From the NCBI RefSeq assembly GCF_913774285.1, contig NZ_CAJYHX010000021.1, forward strand, positions 62,001 to 126,000: a DNA stretch of 64,000 nucleotides, given 5' to 3'. Position numbers and translations under genes: made by a program. Source of the DNA: an uncultured Sphingomonas sp. (GTDB lineage Bacteria; Pseudomonadota; Alphaproteobacteria; Sphingomonadales; Sphingomonadaceae). Positions 1 to 8,582 of the stretch are shown in pieces (the first letter of the stretch is position 1; every line of letters starts with the position of its first letter). A model generated the notes under the pieces. That model did not search any database. It saw only the letters and a program-made list of their open reading frames with translations, and had not been told where the DNA came from.

Positions 1-702
1 CAATTCGTCGGCCTGGAGCGCATCGTTCGGGCTGCGCGCGATGCCGATCGTGGCGCCGATCTCGATCCGGCGATCGCGGACCTGATAGGGCGCGCTGAGC
101 CCGCGGATGATCCGCGTGGCCAGCCTTTTGGCGGTATCGCTGCCGTCGCCATGCACCAGCGCCAGCACGAATTCGTCGCCGCCCACCCGCGCGAGCAAGC
201 CGCCGCGCGCCAGCTTCGCCAGCCGCTCCGCGACCTGCACCAGCACGGCGTCGCCGGTGTCATGGCCATGCACGTCGTTTACCGGCTTGAAGTGATCGAG
301 ATCGATGCAGAACAGGCTGCACTGCGTGCCGTCATCGGCCGCGCGCTCGATCAGCAGGGGCAGTTCGTCCTGCAGCACGCGGCGATTGGCAAGGCCGGTC
401 AGCGGATCGTGCCGGGCCAGCTGGTTGGCGCGCGCCTCGGCGGCTTCGCGTTGGTCGATCTCGCGGGCAAGGTCTGCGGCGCGGCGCACCGCGAGCACGA
501 TGAAGCCGATGCCCGATAGCGCGAAGGTGAAGAAATATTCGTCGAGCTGCCACGCCTCATGCGCGGCCATGAACGCGAGCAGCTGCTCGAACATGTCGGT
601 CCGGTCAAACACCATCGCGATCGCGGCCGCGACGCCGAGCAGCACCGCCGCCTCGATCGGGCGGATGACATGGCGGTGAGTCTGTTTCGGGGGCCGGCGC
701 AT
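1..702 (-). CDS. Membrane-anchored GGDEF diguanylate cyclase (3' end outside window)
   Basis: The visible 234 residues hold two hydrophobic segments (about 15-32 and 56-73), a short linker helix, then a GGDEF domain from about residue 97 (HDPLTGLANR) with an intact GGDEF signature at 174-178. It should make cyclic di-GMP from two GTP at the inner membrane. There is no RxxD inhibitory site five residues before GGDEF, so product inhibition by the usual route is unlikely. The ATG at 702 follows a GGAGA ribosome site. The reading frame runs off the left edge while still in the GGDEF fold. A following EAL phosphodiesterase domain is common in such proteins but cannot be seen here. It is transcribed divergently from the helicase gene. 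Confidence 0.85.
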   Translation of the reverse strand, partial: MRRPPKQTHRHVIRPIEAAVLLGVAAAIAMVFDRTDMFEQLLAFMAAHEAWQLDEYFFTFALSGIGFIVLAVRRAADLAREIDQREAAEARANQLARHDPLTGLANRRVLQDELPLLIERAADDGTQCSLFCIDLDHFKPVNDVHGHDTGDAVLVQVAERLAKLARGGLLARVGGDEFVLALVHGDGSDTAKRLATRIIRGLSAPYQVRDRRIEIGATIGIARSPNDALQADEL

Positions 703-760
703 GCTGTCTCCGTGGCCGGGGGGCCTTATTCATTGTAGAGAGGTTATGAAAATCGCTGCT

Positions 761-784
761 TCCGTAGCGTTACGGAGGCTACGG
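761..784. promoter_or_regulatory. Inverted repeat in the divergent cyclase/helicase spacer
   Basis: A perfect 6-bp dyad with a four-base loop (TCCGTA-GCGT-TACGGA, 761-776) is nested in a second 7-bp pairing (CCGTAGC 762-768 with GCTACGG 778-784). It lies 50-73 bases before the helicase start, in the only space between two divergent genes. It could be an operator or a leader hairpin. No T tract follows, so a terminator is unlikely. Confidence 0.3.
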
Positions 785-833
785 GCCTTGCGGGTGCTTG
801 CCCCCGGCGGCGGCGTTCCCTAGTTGTTCACGG

Positions 834-3143
834 ATGTCGCTTGCCCCTACTCCCCAGGACACCCCTTATCTGCAGGGCCTGAACGAACCCCAGCGCGAGG
901 CCGTGCTGACCACCGAGGGCCCGGTGCTGGTGCTGGCCGGCGCGGGCACGGGCAAGACCGCGGCGCTCACCGCGCGGCTGGCGCACCTGCTGTGGACGCG
1001 AAAGGCCTATCCGTCGGAGATCTTGGCGGTGACCTTCACCAACAAGGCCGCGCGCGAAATGCGCGAGCGGGTCGGCCGGCTGGTCGGCGAGGCGGTGGAG
1101 GGCATGCCCTGGCTCGGCACCTTCCACGCGATCGGCGCGAAGATGCTGCGCCGCCATGCCGAGCTTGTGGGCCTGCAGAGCAACTTCACCATCCTCGACA
1201 CCGACGACCAGCTCCGCCTGCTCAAGCAGCTGATCATTGCCAACGATCTCGATGAGAAGCGCTGGCCGGCGCGCCAGTTGGCCGGGCTTATCGACGGGTG
1301 GAAGAACCGCGGCATGATCCCCGCCGACCTCGATGCCGGCGAGTCCGAGAGCTACGCCAATGGCCGTGGCCAGTCGCTCTATGCGCAGTATCAGGAGCGG
1401 CTGCGGCTGCTCAACGCCTGCGACTTCGGCGATCTTCTCCTGCACATGCTCACCATTCTTAAGACGAATCGTGAGGTTCTGGAGCAGTATCAGAAGCGCT
1501 TCCGCTACATCATGGTGGACGAGTATCAGGATACCAACTCGGTCCAGTATCTCTGGCTGCGGCTGCTCGCGCAGGAGCGCAAGAACATCTGCTGCGTCGG
1601 CGACGACGACCAGTCGATCTACAGCTGGCGCGGCGCGCAGGTGGAAAATATCCTGAAGTTCGAGAAGGACTTCCCTGGCGCCGTTGTGATCAAGTTGGAG
1701 CAGAATTACCGCTCCACCCCGCACATCCTCGGCGCCGCCTCGGGCGTGATCGCCAACAATGGCGGGCGGCTCGGCAAGACGCTGTGGACCGAGGTCGACG
1801 TCGGCGAGAAGGTGAAGGTGCTTGGCGTCTGGGATGGTCCTGAGGAAGCGCGCCGGGTCGGCGAGGAGATCGAGGGGCTGCAGCGCGGTGGGCTCAGCCT
1901 CGACGCCACCGCTATCCTCGTTCGCGCGCAGCACCAGACACGCGAGTTCGAAGACCGGTTCATCGCGATCGGCCTGCCTTATCGCATCATCGGCGGCTTC
2001 CGCTTCTATGAGCGGCAGGAAATCCGCGACGCGCTCGCCTATCTGCGCGTCGTGGCGCAGCCGGCCGACGACCTTGCCTTCGAGCGCATCGTGAATGTCC
2101 CCAAGCGCGGCCTCGGCGACAAGGCGCTGGCCAAGGTGCACCAGTTCGCCCGCGCGCAGGGGCTGCCGCTGGCCACCGCCGCCGCGCGCATCCTCGATAC
2201 CGACGAGCTGACCCCGCAGGCCCGCCGTTCGCTCGGCAACCTGATCGGCGACATGATCCGCTGGCGAAGCATGGGCGACGATCTGCAGCTCCCGGACCTC
2301 GCCCGCATCATCCTCGACGAGAGCGGCTATACCGCGATGTGGCAGGCCGATCGTACCGCCGAGGCGGCCGGGCGGCTGGAGAACCTCAACGAACTCGTCC
2401 GCGCGATGGAGGAGTATGAGAGCCTCTCTGCCTTCCTCGAGCATGTCAGCTTAGTAATGGATAACGAGGCCTCCGCCGAGGAGCCCAAGGTGACGATCAT
2501 GACGATCCATGCCGCCAAGGGGCTGGAGTTCGACACCGTGTTCCTCGCCGGCTGGGAGGAAGGCCTGTTCCCCTCGCAGCGCGCGCTCGACGAGGGCGGG
2601 CTGGCGAGCCTGGAGGAGGAGCGCCGGCTCGCCTATGTCGCGATCACCAGGGCGCGGCGGCGGGCAATCATCCTGCATGCCGCCAATCGCCGCATCTATG
2701 GGCAATGGACGTCGAGCCTGCCGAGCCGCTTCGTCGGCGAGCTGCCGCCCGAGCATGTCGAGTCGGAAAGCACGATGACCGGGGGCGAGAGCCTGTGGCG
2801 GGCGAACTGGAGCGAGCGGAGCGATCCCTTCGCCGATGTGTCGCGCGGCGCCGGGCGCGGGCCGGGCTGGCAGCGCGCGGCGGGGGTCGACACCAAGAAC
2901 CCGGGTGGCGGCTTCACCAGCCGCACCTTCACCCGCGACCAGCCGCGCGTGCTGGAGAGCCGTGCGTCGGCGGTGAGCTTCGGCGCCAAGCCGCGCGGCG
3001 ACCTCACGCTCGGCATGCGCGTGTTTCACCAGAAGTTCGGCTATGGCCTCATCGCCGAGATCGAGGGCAACAAGCTGGAGATCGATTTCGAGCAGGCCGG
3101 CCGCAAGCGGGTGATGGACAGCTTCGTCAGCGTGCCCGATTGA
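834..3143 (+). CDS. uvrD: UvrD/PcrA-type ATP-dependent DNA helicase
   Basis: 769-residue superfamily 1A 3'-5' helicase acting in nucleotide excision repair, mismatch repair and clearing of recombinase from DNA. All SF1 motifs are visible in order: Q-motif region (LNEPQREAV), Walker A AGAGTGKT (35-42), Ia (TFTNKAAREM), Walker B MVDEYQDTN, III (GDDDQSIYSWRGA), IV (EQNYRST), V (TIHAAKGLEFD) and VI (LAYVAITRARR). The C-terminus carries the RNA-polymerase-binding Tudor-like fold typical of PcrA/UvrD (VFHQKFGYG). The ATG at 834 was chosen because the alternative start at 798 adds twelve residues unlike the family. It ends 9 bases from a convergent small gene. UvrD and PcrA cannot be told apart by sequence alone, and Rep is less likely given the C-terminal domain. 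Confidence 0.95.
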   Translation: MSLAPTPQDTPYLQGLNEPQREAVLTTEGPVLVLAGAGTGKTAALTARLAHLLWTRKAYPSEILAVTFTNKAAREMRERVGRLVGEAVEGMPWLGTFHAIGAKMLRRHAELVGLQSNFTILDTDDQLRLLKQLIIANDLDEKRWPARQLAGLIDGWKNRGMIPADLDAGESESYANGRGQSLYAQYQERLRLLNACDFGDLLLHMLTILKTNREVLEQYQKRFRYIMVDEYQDTNSVQYLWLRLLAQERKNICCVGDDDQSIYSWRGAQVENILKFEKDFPGAVVIKLEQNYRSTPHILGAASGVIANNGGRLGKTLWTEVDVGEKVKVLGVWDGPEEARRVGEEIEGLQRGGLSLDATAILVRAQHQTREFEDRFIAIGLPYRIIGGFRFYERQEIRDALAYLRVVAQPADDLAFERIVNVPKRGLGDKALAKVHQFARAQGLPLATAAARILDTDELTPQARRSLGNLIGDMIRWRSMGDDLQLPDLARIILDESGYTAMWQADRTAEAAGRLENLNELVRAMEEYESLSAFLEHVSLVMDNEASAEEPKVTIMTIHAAKGLEFDTVFLAGWEEGLFPSQRALDEGGLASLEEERRLAYVAITRARRRAIILHAANRRIYGQWTSSLPSRFVGELPPEHVESESTMTGGESLWRANWSERSDPFADVSRGAGRGPGWQRAAGVDTKNPGGGFTSRTFTRDQPRVLESRASAVSFGAKPRGDLTLGMRVFHQKFGYGLIAEIEGNKLEIDFEQAGRKRVMDSFVSVPD

Positions 3144-3152
3144 CGGGGAAGG

Positions 3153-3494
3153 TCAGGCCTCGGGCTCGACCTTCATCAGCGTGTTGCCGACATATTTGTC
3201 GAGCTCGGGATCGAACATCTCGCCGATCTCGAACGCGCGGTCGAGCACCGAGACTTCCTTGAGGCCATCGACCTTGAAGGTGGCGATCTTGGGCTCGCGG
3301 GGCAGCATACCCTCGCGTGAAACGATCTGCGCGTCGGTGTAGAGCGATTCGTTGCGCGTGTAGAGGATATACGGCGCGACGATCATGCGCGTGCGATTAT
3401 AGGTCACCTGCAGACAGCGCAGGCGGACGATGCCCTCCAGGACGAAGGGCGTGTTGTTGATAGGTGCTTCGGTCACGGCAGCGCTAACGTTCAT
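3153..3494 (-). CDS. Small stand-alone WYL-like domain protein
   Basis: 113-residue soluble protein. From about residue 15 the pattern LRCLQVTYNRTRMIVAPY, then a LYTDA turn and a KIATFKVDGLKEVSVLDRAF strand-helix segment, follows the shape of a WYL domain: a basic Y-x-x-R entry, an APY strand, and an LD-x-AF ending. WYL domains are ligand-sensing modules, usually attached to a helix-turn-helix; none is present here. It could be a free-standing effector or RNA/DNA-binding module. The ATG at 3494 avoids a 16-residue extension that reads like leader sequence. No clear ribosome site precedes it. A T/A-rich TATCAT stands just upstream, so the message might be nearly leaderless. The WYL assignment is by eye. 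Confidence 0.6.
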   Translation of the reverse strand: MNVSAAVTEAPINNTPFVLEGIVRLRCLQVTYNRTRMIVAPYILYTRNESLYTDAQIVSREGMLPREPKIATFKVDGLKEVSVLDRAFEIGEMFDPELDKYVGNTLMKVEPEA

Positions 3495-3671
3495 GAGACA
3501 AATATGATACCAATGCTGCAGAGCAGCAAGTGCAAAGCGCATAGACCATGGGACACGCCTCTCCCAGCTTTGTTTCGGCGATAGCTTCGTTCAGCCGTGC
3601 TTCACGCGCAAGGGTAGATGGAAGCACCGTTCCCGGCCTTAGCGCCGGCCGGGTGAATGAAGGAGACTCGC

Positions 3672-4193
3672 ATGAAGCATGTCCTGGCCCTGGTTGCGCT
3701 CGCGACCGCAGGCCTTTCGGTCGCAGCGCCGGCCTCGGCGCAGCAATATTCCTCGCCGGATCAGGAGCGCGCCCGGTTCGAGGCCGCGCGCGACCGGTTC
3801 GACCGCGAATATCGCCTGTTCCAGCAGGCATCCGAGCGCTACGCCAACTACAGCGACTGGCTGGCCCACGCACCGCCTCCGCCGCGCGTCGACATCCGCG
3901 ACGAAGGCGATTGGGAGCCGTCGCGCTACTACCGTCCCGGCAGCAGCGAGCGCGTGTTGAGCCGCGACGACCGTGTCTATCGCGGCGACGACGGCCGCTA
4001 TTATTGCAAGCGCCCCGACGGGACCACCGGCTTGATCGTCGGCGCAGCGGCGGGCGGCCTGTTCGGCAACGTCATTTCCGGCCGCGGTTCGAGCACCGTC
4101 GGTACGCTGCTGGGCGCGATTGCCGGCGGCGCGATCGGCAACTCGGTCGACCGCAACAACCAGATGAACAACCAGGACGTGCGCTGCCGCTGA
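3672..4193 (+). CDS. Secreted glycine-zipper 2TM-type envelope protein
   Basis: 173 residues with a signal peptide cleaved near residue 24 (PASAQ-Q). A charged alpha-helical middle (ERARFEAARDRFDREYRLF) and a Tyr/Arg-rich stretch with a single Cys (YYCKRPDG) follow. The C-terminal glycine zipper (about 118-160) has repeated GxxxG spacing (IVGAAAGGLFGNVI, LLGAIAGGAIGNSVD). This resembles the glycine-zipper 2TM family related to the rickettsial 17 kDa antigen, thought to sit in the outer membrane or periplasm. The ATG at 3672 is set by an AAGGAGA ribosome site seven bases upstream. A stem-loop follows the gene. Precise function is unknown. Confidence 0.85.
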   Translation: MKHVLALVALATAGLSVAAPASAQQYSSPDQERARFEAARDRFDREYRLFQQASERYANYSDWLAHAPPPPRVDIRDEGDWEPSRYYRPGSSERVLSRDDRVYRGDDGRYYCKRPDGTTGLIVGAAAGGLFGNVISGRGSSTVGTLLGAIAGGAIGNSVDRNNQMNNQDVRCR

Positions 4194-4204
4194 GGCGCGC
4201 GCTC

Positions 4205-4234
4205 GGGGCTTCGCACGCTTCGTCGCGAAGCCCC
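4205..4234 (+). terminator. Stem-loop after the glycine-zipper gene
   Basis: GGGGCTTCGC (4205-4214) pairs perfectly with GCGAAGCCCC (4225-4234) across a ten-base loop, twelve bases after the stop codon. It is followed only by TTGTCC, so the U tract is poor. It is probably a terminator or an mRNA 3'-end stabiliser. Confidence 0.5.
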
Positions 4235-4425
4235 TTGTCCTCGAACGCGATGATCCTATGTTGATACCGCGGGACCGGGCCCCTCTGGCGGCGGCTTCAG
4301 CTGAAGCCCCGTGATGTCGGACCGCATCGAGCGTGCTCGGTGCAGGATCGGCGGTCTTTCCCACTCGCACCACCCTCTCCATCGGGCCGCTCGATCGATG
4401 CAATCATCGATTTGGAGCCATGACG

Positions 4426-4620
4426 ATGACGATTGTTGAACGCTTGATCGCTACGCACCGGATGCTGGAGCGCGAGATCCGCAGCGAATTGCGCCGCCGC
4501 CTGCCGGACGCCTTTCGCCTGGCGCAGCTCAAGAAGCACAAGCTTGCGGTGAAGGACCGGCTGCACCTGCATCTGCCGGGGCCGGCCGCGCGGCTCGCGC
4601 TGATGCCGAGCCGGCGCTGA
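4426..4620 (+). CDS. YdcH/DUF465 family small protein
   Basis: 64-residue, strongly charged helical protein. The segment HRMLEREIRSELRRRL...LAQLKKHKLAVKDRL is the hallmark of the DUF465/YdcH family, which forms a coiled hairpin with a conserved LKKxKLxxKD segment. The molecular role is not known. GGAG at 4414-4417 lies eight bases before the ATG at 4426, a better fit than the ATG at 4420, which would add two residues. It stands alone between the glycine-zipper gene and a tiny convergent gene. Confidence 0.8.
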   Translation: MTIVERLIATHRMLEREIRSELRRRLPDAFRLAQLKKHKLAVKDRLHLHLPGPAARLALMPSRR

Positions 4621-4666
4621 ATGCCGGCGGGATGGGTCCGGCGAGCATTCGCCGGACCCGCGATCC

Positions 4667-4744
4667 TCAATGCCAGAAGATCAGCAGCAGGATGATGATG
4701 GGAAGCGGAATCCCCAACAGCCACAACAGGATGCCCTTACCCAT
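4667..4744 (-). CDS. 25-residue membrane peptide
   Basis: This very short gene encodes 25 residues: MGKGI, then a single hydrophobic helix (LLWLLGIPLPIIILLLIFW) with a central Pro-x-Pro kink, ending in His. The small positive N-terminus predicts an N-in inner-membrane peptide. It is supported by an in-frame ATG with a GGAGAT ribosome site at ideal spacing, and by an EcfG-like promoter (4781-4805) whose predicted start would give a leader of about 30 bases. No function can be assigned. Peptides of this size often modulate larger membrane proteins. Confidence 0.65.
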   Translation of the reverse strand: MGKGILLWLLGIPLPIIILLLIFWH

Positions 4745-4780
4745 TCCAATCTCCTGAAAACGTCGTTTCGCTTTCGACTA

Positions 4781-4805
4781 AACCATGGGTTCGCCCTGTT
4801 GTTCC
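4781..4805 (-). promoter_or_regulatory. EcfG-like stress promoter before the 25-residue peptide
   Basis: On the minus strand GGAAC (4805-4801) is followed after exactly 16 bases by GGTT (4784-4781). The published alphaproteobacterial general-stress (EcfG) pattern is GGAAC-N16/17-CGTT, so this differs in one base of the -10. Expected transcription start is about 4774, some 30 bases before the ATG at 4744. Confidence 0.45.
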
Positions 4806-4845
4806 GGGCTGGGAACCGAGCGCGTGCTGATGCACTAAGCCCGCA

Positions 4846-6240
4846 ATGCAAACCGACGGCCTTCCCATGCCCCGCCGCCTCACCGCCATCGCCGCCGTGT
4901 CGTTCGGCACGGCGCTGGTGGTGATCGACGGCGCCATCGCCACCGTGGCGCTCCCCACCATCGCGCGCGACCTGCACGTCGACTCCTCGGCCGCTGTTGC
5001 CGTAGTGACGGTGTATCAGCTGGTGCTGGTGATGCTTCTCCTGCCCTTTTCCGGGCTGGGCAACCGCATCGGCCTGAAGCGGCTCTACCAATGGGGCCAG
5101 ATCGTCTTCACCGTCGCGACGATCCTGTGCTTCTTCGCCAAAAGCCTGCCCTTTCTGCTGATCGTCCGCGCGGCGCAGGCGGCCGGCGCGGCCGCAGCAC
5201 TCAGCGTCTCCTCGGCGCTGGTGCGGCAAATCTATCCCGCGAAGCAGCTCGGGCGCGGGCTGGGCGTGAACTCGGTGGTGGTGTCGGTCTCCGCGGCGAT
5301 CGCGCCCACCCTGGGCGGACTGGTGCTGGCGGTAGGGCCCTGGCCCTGGGTATTCGCCTCCGCCGTCCCTTTCGCGGTGGCCAGCCTGCTGCTCGGCCGC
5401 GCGTTGCCCGACATCCCGCGCTCGAAGGCGCCGTTCGACGTGCTTGGCGCAGTGCTGTGCGCGGCCATGTTCGGGCTGGTGATCGGCGGGCTGGAGAGCG
5501 GCGTACATGGCGACAGCCCGGTGGTATCGGCCGCGGTGGTGATCGCGGGGATCGCCGTGGGGGTGATCTTCGTCCGCCGCGAACAGGGCGAGGCCGAGCC
5601 GATCCTGCCGGTCGACCTGCTCGCCCGGCCGGTGCTGGCGCTCTCGACCATCGGCGCCTTCACCGCCTTCATCGCGACGATGACGCTGCTGCTCGCGCTG
5701 CCGTTCCGCCTCCAGCATGGCTATGGCTTCGCGCCGTCGGAAGTCGGCGCGGTGATCGCACCCTGGCCGCTGACGACGATGTTCGTCGCCCCGCTCGCCG
5801 GCACGCTTTCCGATCGCTATCCGGCCGGGGCACTCGGCGGCATCGGCATGGCGATCGCGATCTCCGGCCTGCTCGCCCTCGCCTTCCTGCCGCACGACCC
5901 CAGCTATTTCGACATCGCCTGGCGGATGTCGCTCACCGGCGCGGGGTTCGGCATGTTCCTCTCGCCCAATGCCCGGCTGATCATCGGCTCGGCACCGGTG
6001 GAGCGCGCGGCCGCGGCGGGCGGCCTGATCTCCACGACACGGATGGTCGGCCAGACCACCGGCGCGACGCTGGTCGCCGCACTGCTGGCGATGGGCGTCG
6101 GCGCCGGGAGCACCCCGGCGTTGGTCGCCGCCGGCCTCGCGCTGATCGCGGGGCTGTGCAGCCTCGCGCGTCTGCGCCCGTCGATCCGCAACCCGGCGAA
6201 GGTCGAGGCGGACCAGGCGCAGCCCGCGCAGATGGGGTAA
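4846..6240 (+). CDS. MFS drug exporter, DHA2 (EmrB/QacA-like) type
   Basis: 464-residue integral membrane protein with many hydrophobic helices. The first helix ends in the motif VVIDGAIATVALPTIARDL, the D1-type signature of the DHA2 (EmrB/QacA) H+-coupled multidrug exporters. The loop 2-3 motif (GNRIGLKRLYQWG) and the helix-5 antiporter region (SVVVSVSAAIAPTLGG) are also visible. It should use proton antiport to expel hydrophobic compounds; the substrate is unknown. It begins at 4846 (an internal Met at 4867 is an alternative; neither has a clear ribosome site). A second MFS gene follows 65 bases later, and the two may share a transcript that continues into cysK. Confidence 0.85.
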   Translation: MQTDGLPMPRRLTAIAAVSFGTALVVIDGAIATVALPTIARDLHVDSSAAVAVVTVYQLVLVMLLLPFSGLGNRIGLKRLYQWGQIVFTVATILCFFAKSLPFLLIVRAAQAAGAAAALSVSSALVRQIYPAKQLGRGLGVNSVVVSVSAAIAPTLGGLVLAVGPWPWVFASAVPFAVASLLLGRALPDIPRSKAPFDVLGAVLCAAMFGLVIGGLESGVHGDSPVVSAAVVIAGIAVGVIFVRREQGEAEPILPVDLLARPVLALSTIGAFTAFIATMTLLLALPFRLQHGYGFAPSEVGAVIAPWPLTTMFVAPLAGTLSDRYPAGALGGIGMAIAISGLLALAFLPHDPSYFDIAWRMSLTGAGFGMFLSPNARLIIGSAPVERAAAAGGLISTTRMVGQTTGATLVAALLAMGVGAGSTPALVAAGLALIAGLCSLARLRPSIRNPAKVEADQAQPAQMG

Positions 6241-6305
6241 AGCTTTACCGGCCCCAAACCATCGAAGCATTGCGCAGGGCCGGGCAGCGCGCCAAGAGCG
6301 AGACC

Positions 6306-7628
6306 ATGTCACCGCATCCGTTCGCCATCGGCAACTTCCGCGCCTATTTCGTAGCCCGCCTCGCCGCCACGCTGGGCCAGATGGCGATGGTGATCGTGAT
6401 CGGCTGGCAGGTCTACGATATCGCCCGCCGCACGATGAGCATCAAGGAAGCGGCGTTCCAGCTCGGCATGATCGGCGTCGCGCAGTTCCTGCCGCTGCTG
6501 TTCCTGTCGCTCTTTGCCGGCTGGGTGGCGGACAGGCTCGACCGGCGCTGGATCGCGCGCGCCGCGGTTGCACTCGAAGCCGGATGCGCGCTCGCGCTTG
6601 CATGGCTGACCTGGCAGCACACCATCACCCTGCCCGCACTGTTCGCCATCGCCGCGCTGCTGGGCGTCGCACGCGCATTTGTGAGCCCGGCGCTCGGCGC
6701 GCTGGCCCCGAACCTCGTGCCCAAGCACGTGCTGCCGACGGCGATCGCGCTCAGCTCGCTCGCCTGGCAGACCGGCACCGTGATCGGCCCGGCGATGGGC
6801 GGCTATCTCTACGCCGCCGCCTCCTGGCTCGCCTATGCCGTGTCGGGCGGGCTGTTCCTCGTCTCGCTGCTGATGCTCTTCCTGATCGGCGCGGTGCCGG
6901 TTGCGAACCGCAAGTTCACCGGCAGCCCCTGGTCGCAGATGGTCGACGGGCTGCATTATGTCCGCCGCAACCGGCTTGTGCTGGGCGCGATCTCGCTCGA
7001 CCTGTTCGCGGTGCTGCTCGGCGGCGCGACGGCGATGCTGCCGGTCTATGCGCGCGACATCCTGCAGGTGGGATCCGAGGGCCTCGGGCACCTTCGCGCC
7101 GCGCCTGCGTTGGGTGCGGTGGTGACGGCCCTGTTCTTCTCCTGGCGCCCGCTCAAGACCAATGTGGGCGTGAAGATGCTGGTCGCGGTCGCGCTGTTCG
7201 GCCTGGCGACGGTGGTGTTCGGCGCGGCGGCGCCGCTGCTGGTGCCGGTGCTCGGCCCCAAGGCGGTCGGCACCGATCTGTCGCCCGCCGTGCTGATTTC
7301 GCTCGCCGCGCTGTTCGTGCTGGGCGCGGCCGACATGGTTTCGGTGTACGTCCGCCAGTCGCTGATCCAGCTCTACACGCCGGACGAGATGCGCGGCCGC
7401 GTCGGTGCGGTCTCCACCCTGTTCATTTCCGGCTCCAACGAGCTAGGCGAAGCCGAAAGCGGCTTCCTCGCCGCGCTGATCGGCCCGGTTGCCGCGGTGA
7501 TCGGCGGCGGCATCGGCGCGATCCTTGTCACATTGCTGTGGTCGAAGCTATTCCCTGAGCTCAAGCGGGCTCGAACCTTCGATCCTCCGGCCACCCTCGA
7601 AGTTCCTCCCAAGGAGATGACGACATGA
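6306..7628 (+). CDS. MFS exporter of the DHA3/EntS type
   Basis: 440 residues and about 12 hydrophobic helices. [20 protein letters not shown] in helix 1 and [18 protein letters not shown] in loop 2-3 (G-x-x-x-D-R-x-D-R-R) are typical of the DHA3 branch that includes the enterobactin exporter EntS and macrolide pumps. The ATG at 6306 begins a family-like N-terminus. Its last codons overlap the cysK start by four bases (ATGA), so the two are probably translationally coupled. This suggests a shared role, for instance export of a cysteine-related or sulfur-containing compound, but that is inference. Confidence 0.85.
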   Translation: MSPHPFAIGNFRAYFVARLAATLGQMAMVIVIGWQVYDIARRTMSIKEAAFQLGMIGVAQFLPLLFLSLFAGWVADRLDRRWIARAAVALEAGCALALAWLTWQHTITLPALFAIAALLGVARAFVSPALGALAPNLVPKHVLPTAIALSSLAWQTGTVIGPAMGGYLYAAASWLAYAVSGGLFLVSLLMLFLIGAVPVANRKFTGSPWSQMVDGLHYVRRNRLVLGAISLDLFAVLLGGATAMLPVYARDILQVGSEGLGHLRAAPALGAVVTALFFSWRPLKTNVGVKMLVAVALFGLATVVFGAAAPLLVPVLGPKAVGTDLSPAVLISLAALFVLGAADMVSVYVRQSLIQLYTPDEMRGRVGAVSTLFISGSNELGEAESGFLAALIGPVAAVIGGGIGAILVTLLWSKLFPELKRARTFDPPATLEVPPKEMTT

Positions 7629-8545
7629 AGGCCAATACGATCCTCGAGACGATCGGCAACACGCCGCACGTCCGTATCAACAAGCTGTTCCCCGGCGCCG
7701 AGGTGTGGATCAAGTCCGAGCGCTCGAACCCGGGCGGCTCTATCAAGGACCGCATCGCACTCGCGATGATCGAGGCTGCCGAGAAGGACGGCAGCCTCCA
7801 GCCCGGCGGCACGATCGTCGAGCCGACCAGCGGCAATACCGGCGTCGGCTTGGCGATGGTCGCGGCGGTGAAGGGTTACAAGCTGATCCTGGTAATGCCG
7901 GAGAGCATGTCGCTCGAACGCCGCCGGCTGATGCTGGCCTATGGGGCGAGCTTCGACCTCACCCCGCGCGAGAAGGGGATGAAGGGCGCGATCGAGCGTG
8001 CGCTGGAGATCGTCGAGAGCACGCCCGGCGCCTGGATGCCGCAGCAGTTCGAAAATTCTGCGAACATCGACGTCCATGTGCGTACCACCGCACAGGAAAT
8101 CCTAAACGATTTCCGTGACACCCCGATCGATGTGATCATCACCGGCGTCGGTACGGGCGGCCACATCACCGGCGTCGCCGAGGCACTGAAGAAGGAATGG
8201 CCGAACCTCAAGGTGTTCGCGGTCGAGCCGGAACTGTCGCCGGTGATCTCGGGCGGCCAGCCGGGTCCGCACCCGATCCAGGGCATCGGCGCGGGCTTCG
8301 TGCCCAAGAACCTGCACACCGACGCGATTGACGGCGTGATCAAGGTCGATGCGGCGGTGGCCAAGGACATGGCGCGGCGCTCGGCCGCCGAAGAGGGCAT
8401 GCTGGTCGGCATTTCCTCGGGCGGCACGCTGGCGGCGATCCTCCAGAAGCTTCCCGACCTGCCCGATGGCGTGCGCGTGCTGGGCTTCAACTACGACACC
8501 GGCGAGCGCTATCTGAGCGTGCCGGACTTCCTGCCCGAGAGCTGA
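7625..8545 (+). CDS. cysK: Cysteine synthase A (O-acetylserine sulfhydrylase)
   Basis: 306-residue PLP enzyme that makes L-cysteine from O-acetyl-L-serine and sulfide in the cytoplasm. Visible features are the PLP lysine Lys41 in [10 protein letters not shown], the substrate loop [12 protein letters not shown], the phosphate-binding glycine loop [13 protein letters not shown], and the C-terminal [11 protein letters not shown]. Length is normal for CysK/CysM. It starts within the last codons of the upstream MFS gene (ATGA overlap). A stem-loop and a palindromic repeat follow its stop. CysK versus CysM substrate choice cannot be decided by eye, but the loop motifs favour CysK. Confidence 0.93.
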   Translation: MKANTILETIGNTPHVRINKLFPGAEVWIKSERSNPGGSIKDRIALAMIEAAEKDGSLQPGGTIVEPTSGNTGVGLAMVAAVKGYKLILVMPESMSLERRRLMLAYGASFDLTPREKGMKGAIERALEIVESTPGAWMPQQFENSANIDVHVRTTAQEILNDFRDTPIDVIITGVGTGGHITGVAEALKKEWPNLKVFAVEPELSPVISGGQPGPHPIQGIGAGFVPKNLHTDAIDGVIKVDAAVAKDMARRSAAEEGMLVGISSGGTLAAILQKLPDLPDGVRVLGFNYDTGERYLSVPDFLPES

Positions 8546-8559
8546 GATCTGATCGAAAG

Positions 8560-8581
8560 GTGGAGGGCGCTGCCCCTCCAC
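8560..8581 (+). terminator. Stem-loop after cysK
   Basis: GTGGAGGG (8560-8567) pairs with CCCTCCAC (8574-8581) around a six-base loop, 14 bases after the cysK stop. No T run follows; the palindromic repeat begins directly afterwards. It is a weak terminator or 3'-end protection structure. Confidence 0.4.
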
Positions 8582-8582
8582 G

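Noticed and set aside
828..2444. Long open frame antisense to the helicase gene
   Set aside because: It is a GC-driven shadow of the helicase codons: no ribosome site, Leu/Ala/Gly/Asp-heavy low-complexity protein, and the sense strand carries all helicase motifs.
4681..6312. 543-residue open frame antisense to the first MFS exporter
   Set aside because: Extremely Arg/Gln/Asp-rich with no domain. The plus strand shows membrane helices and the DHA2 signature. The genuine minus-strand feature here is only the 25-residue peptide.
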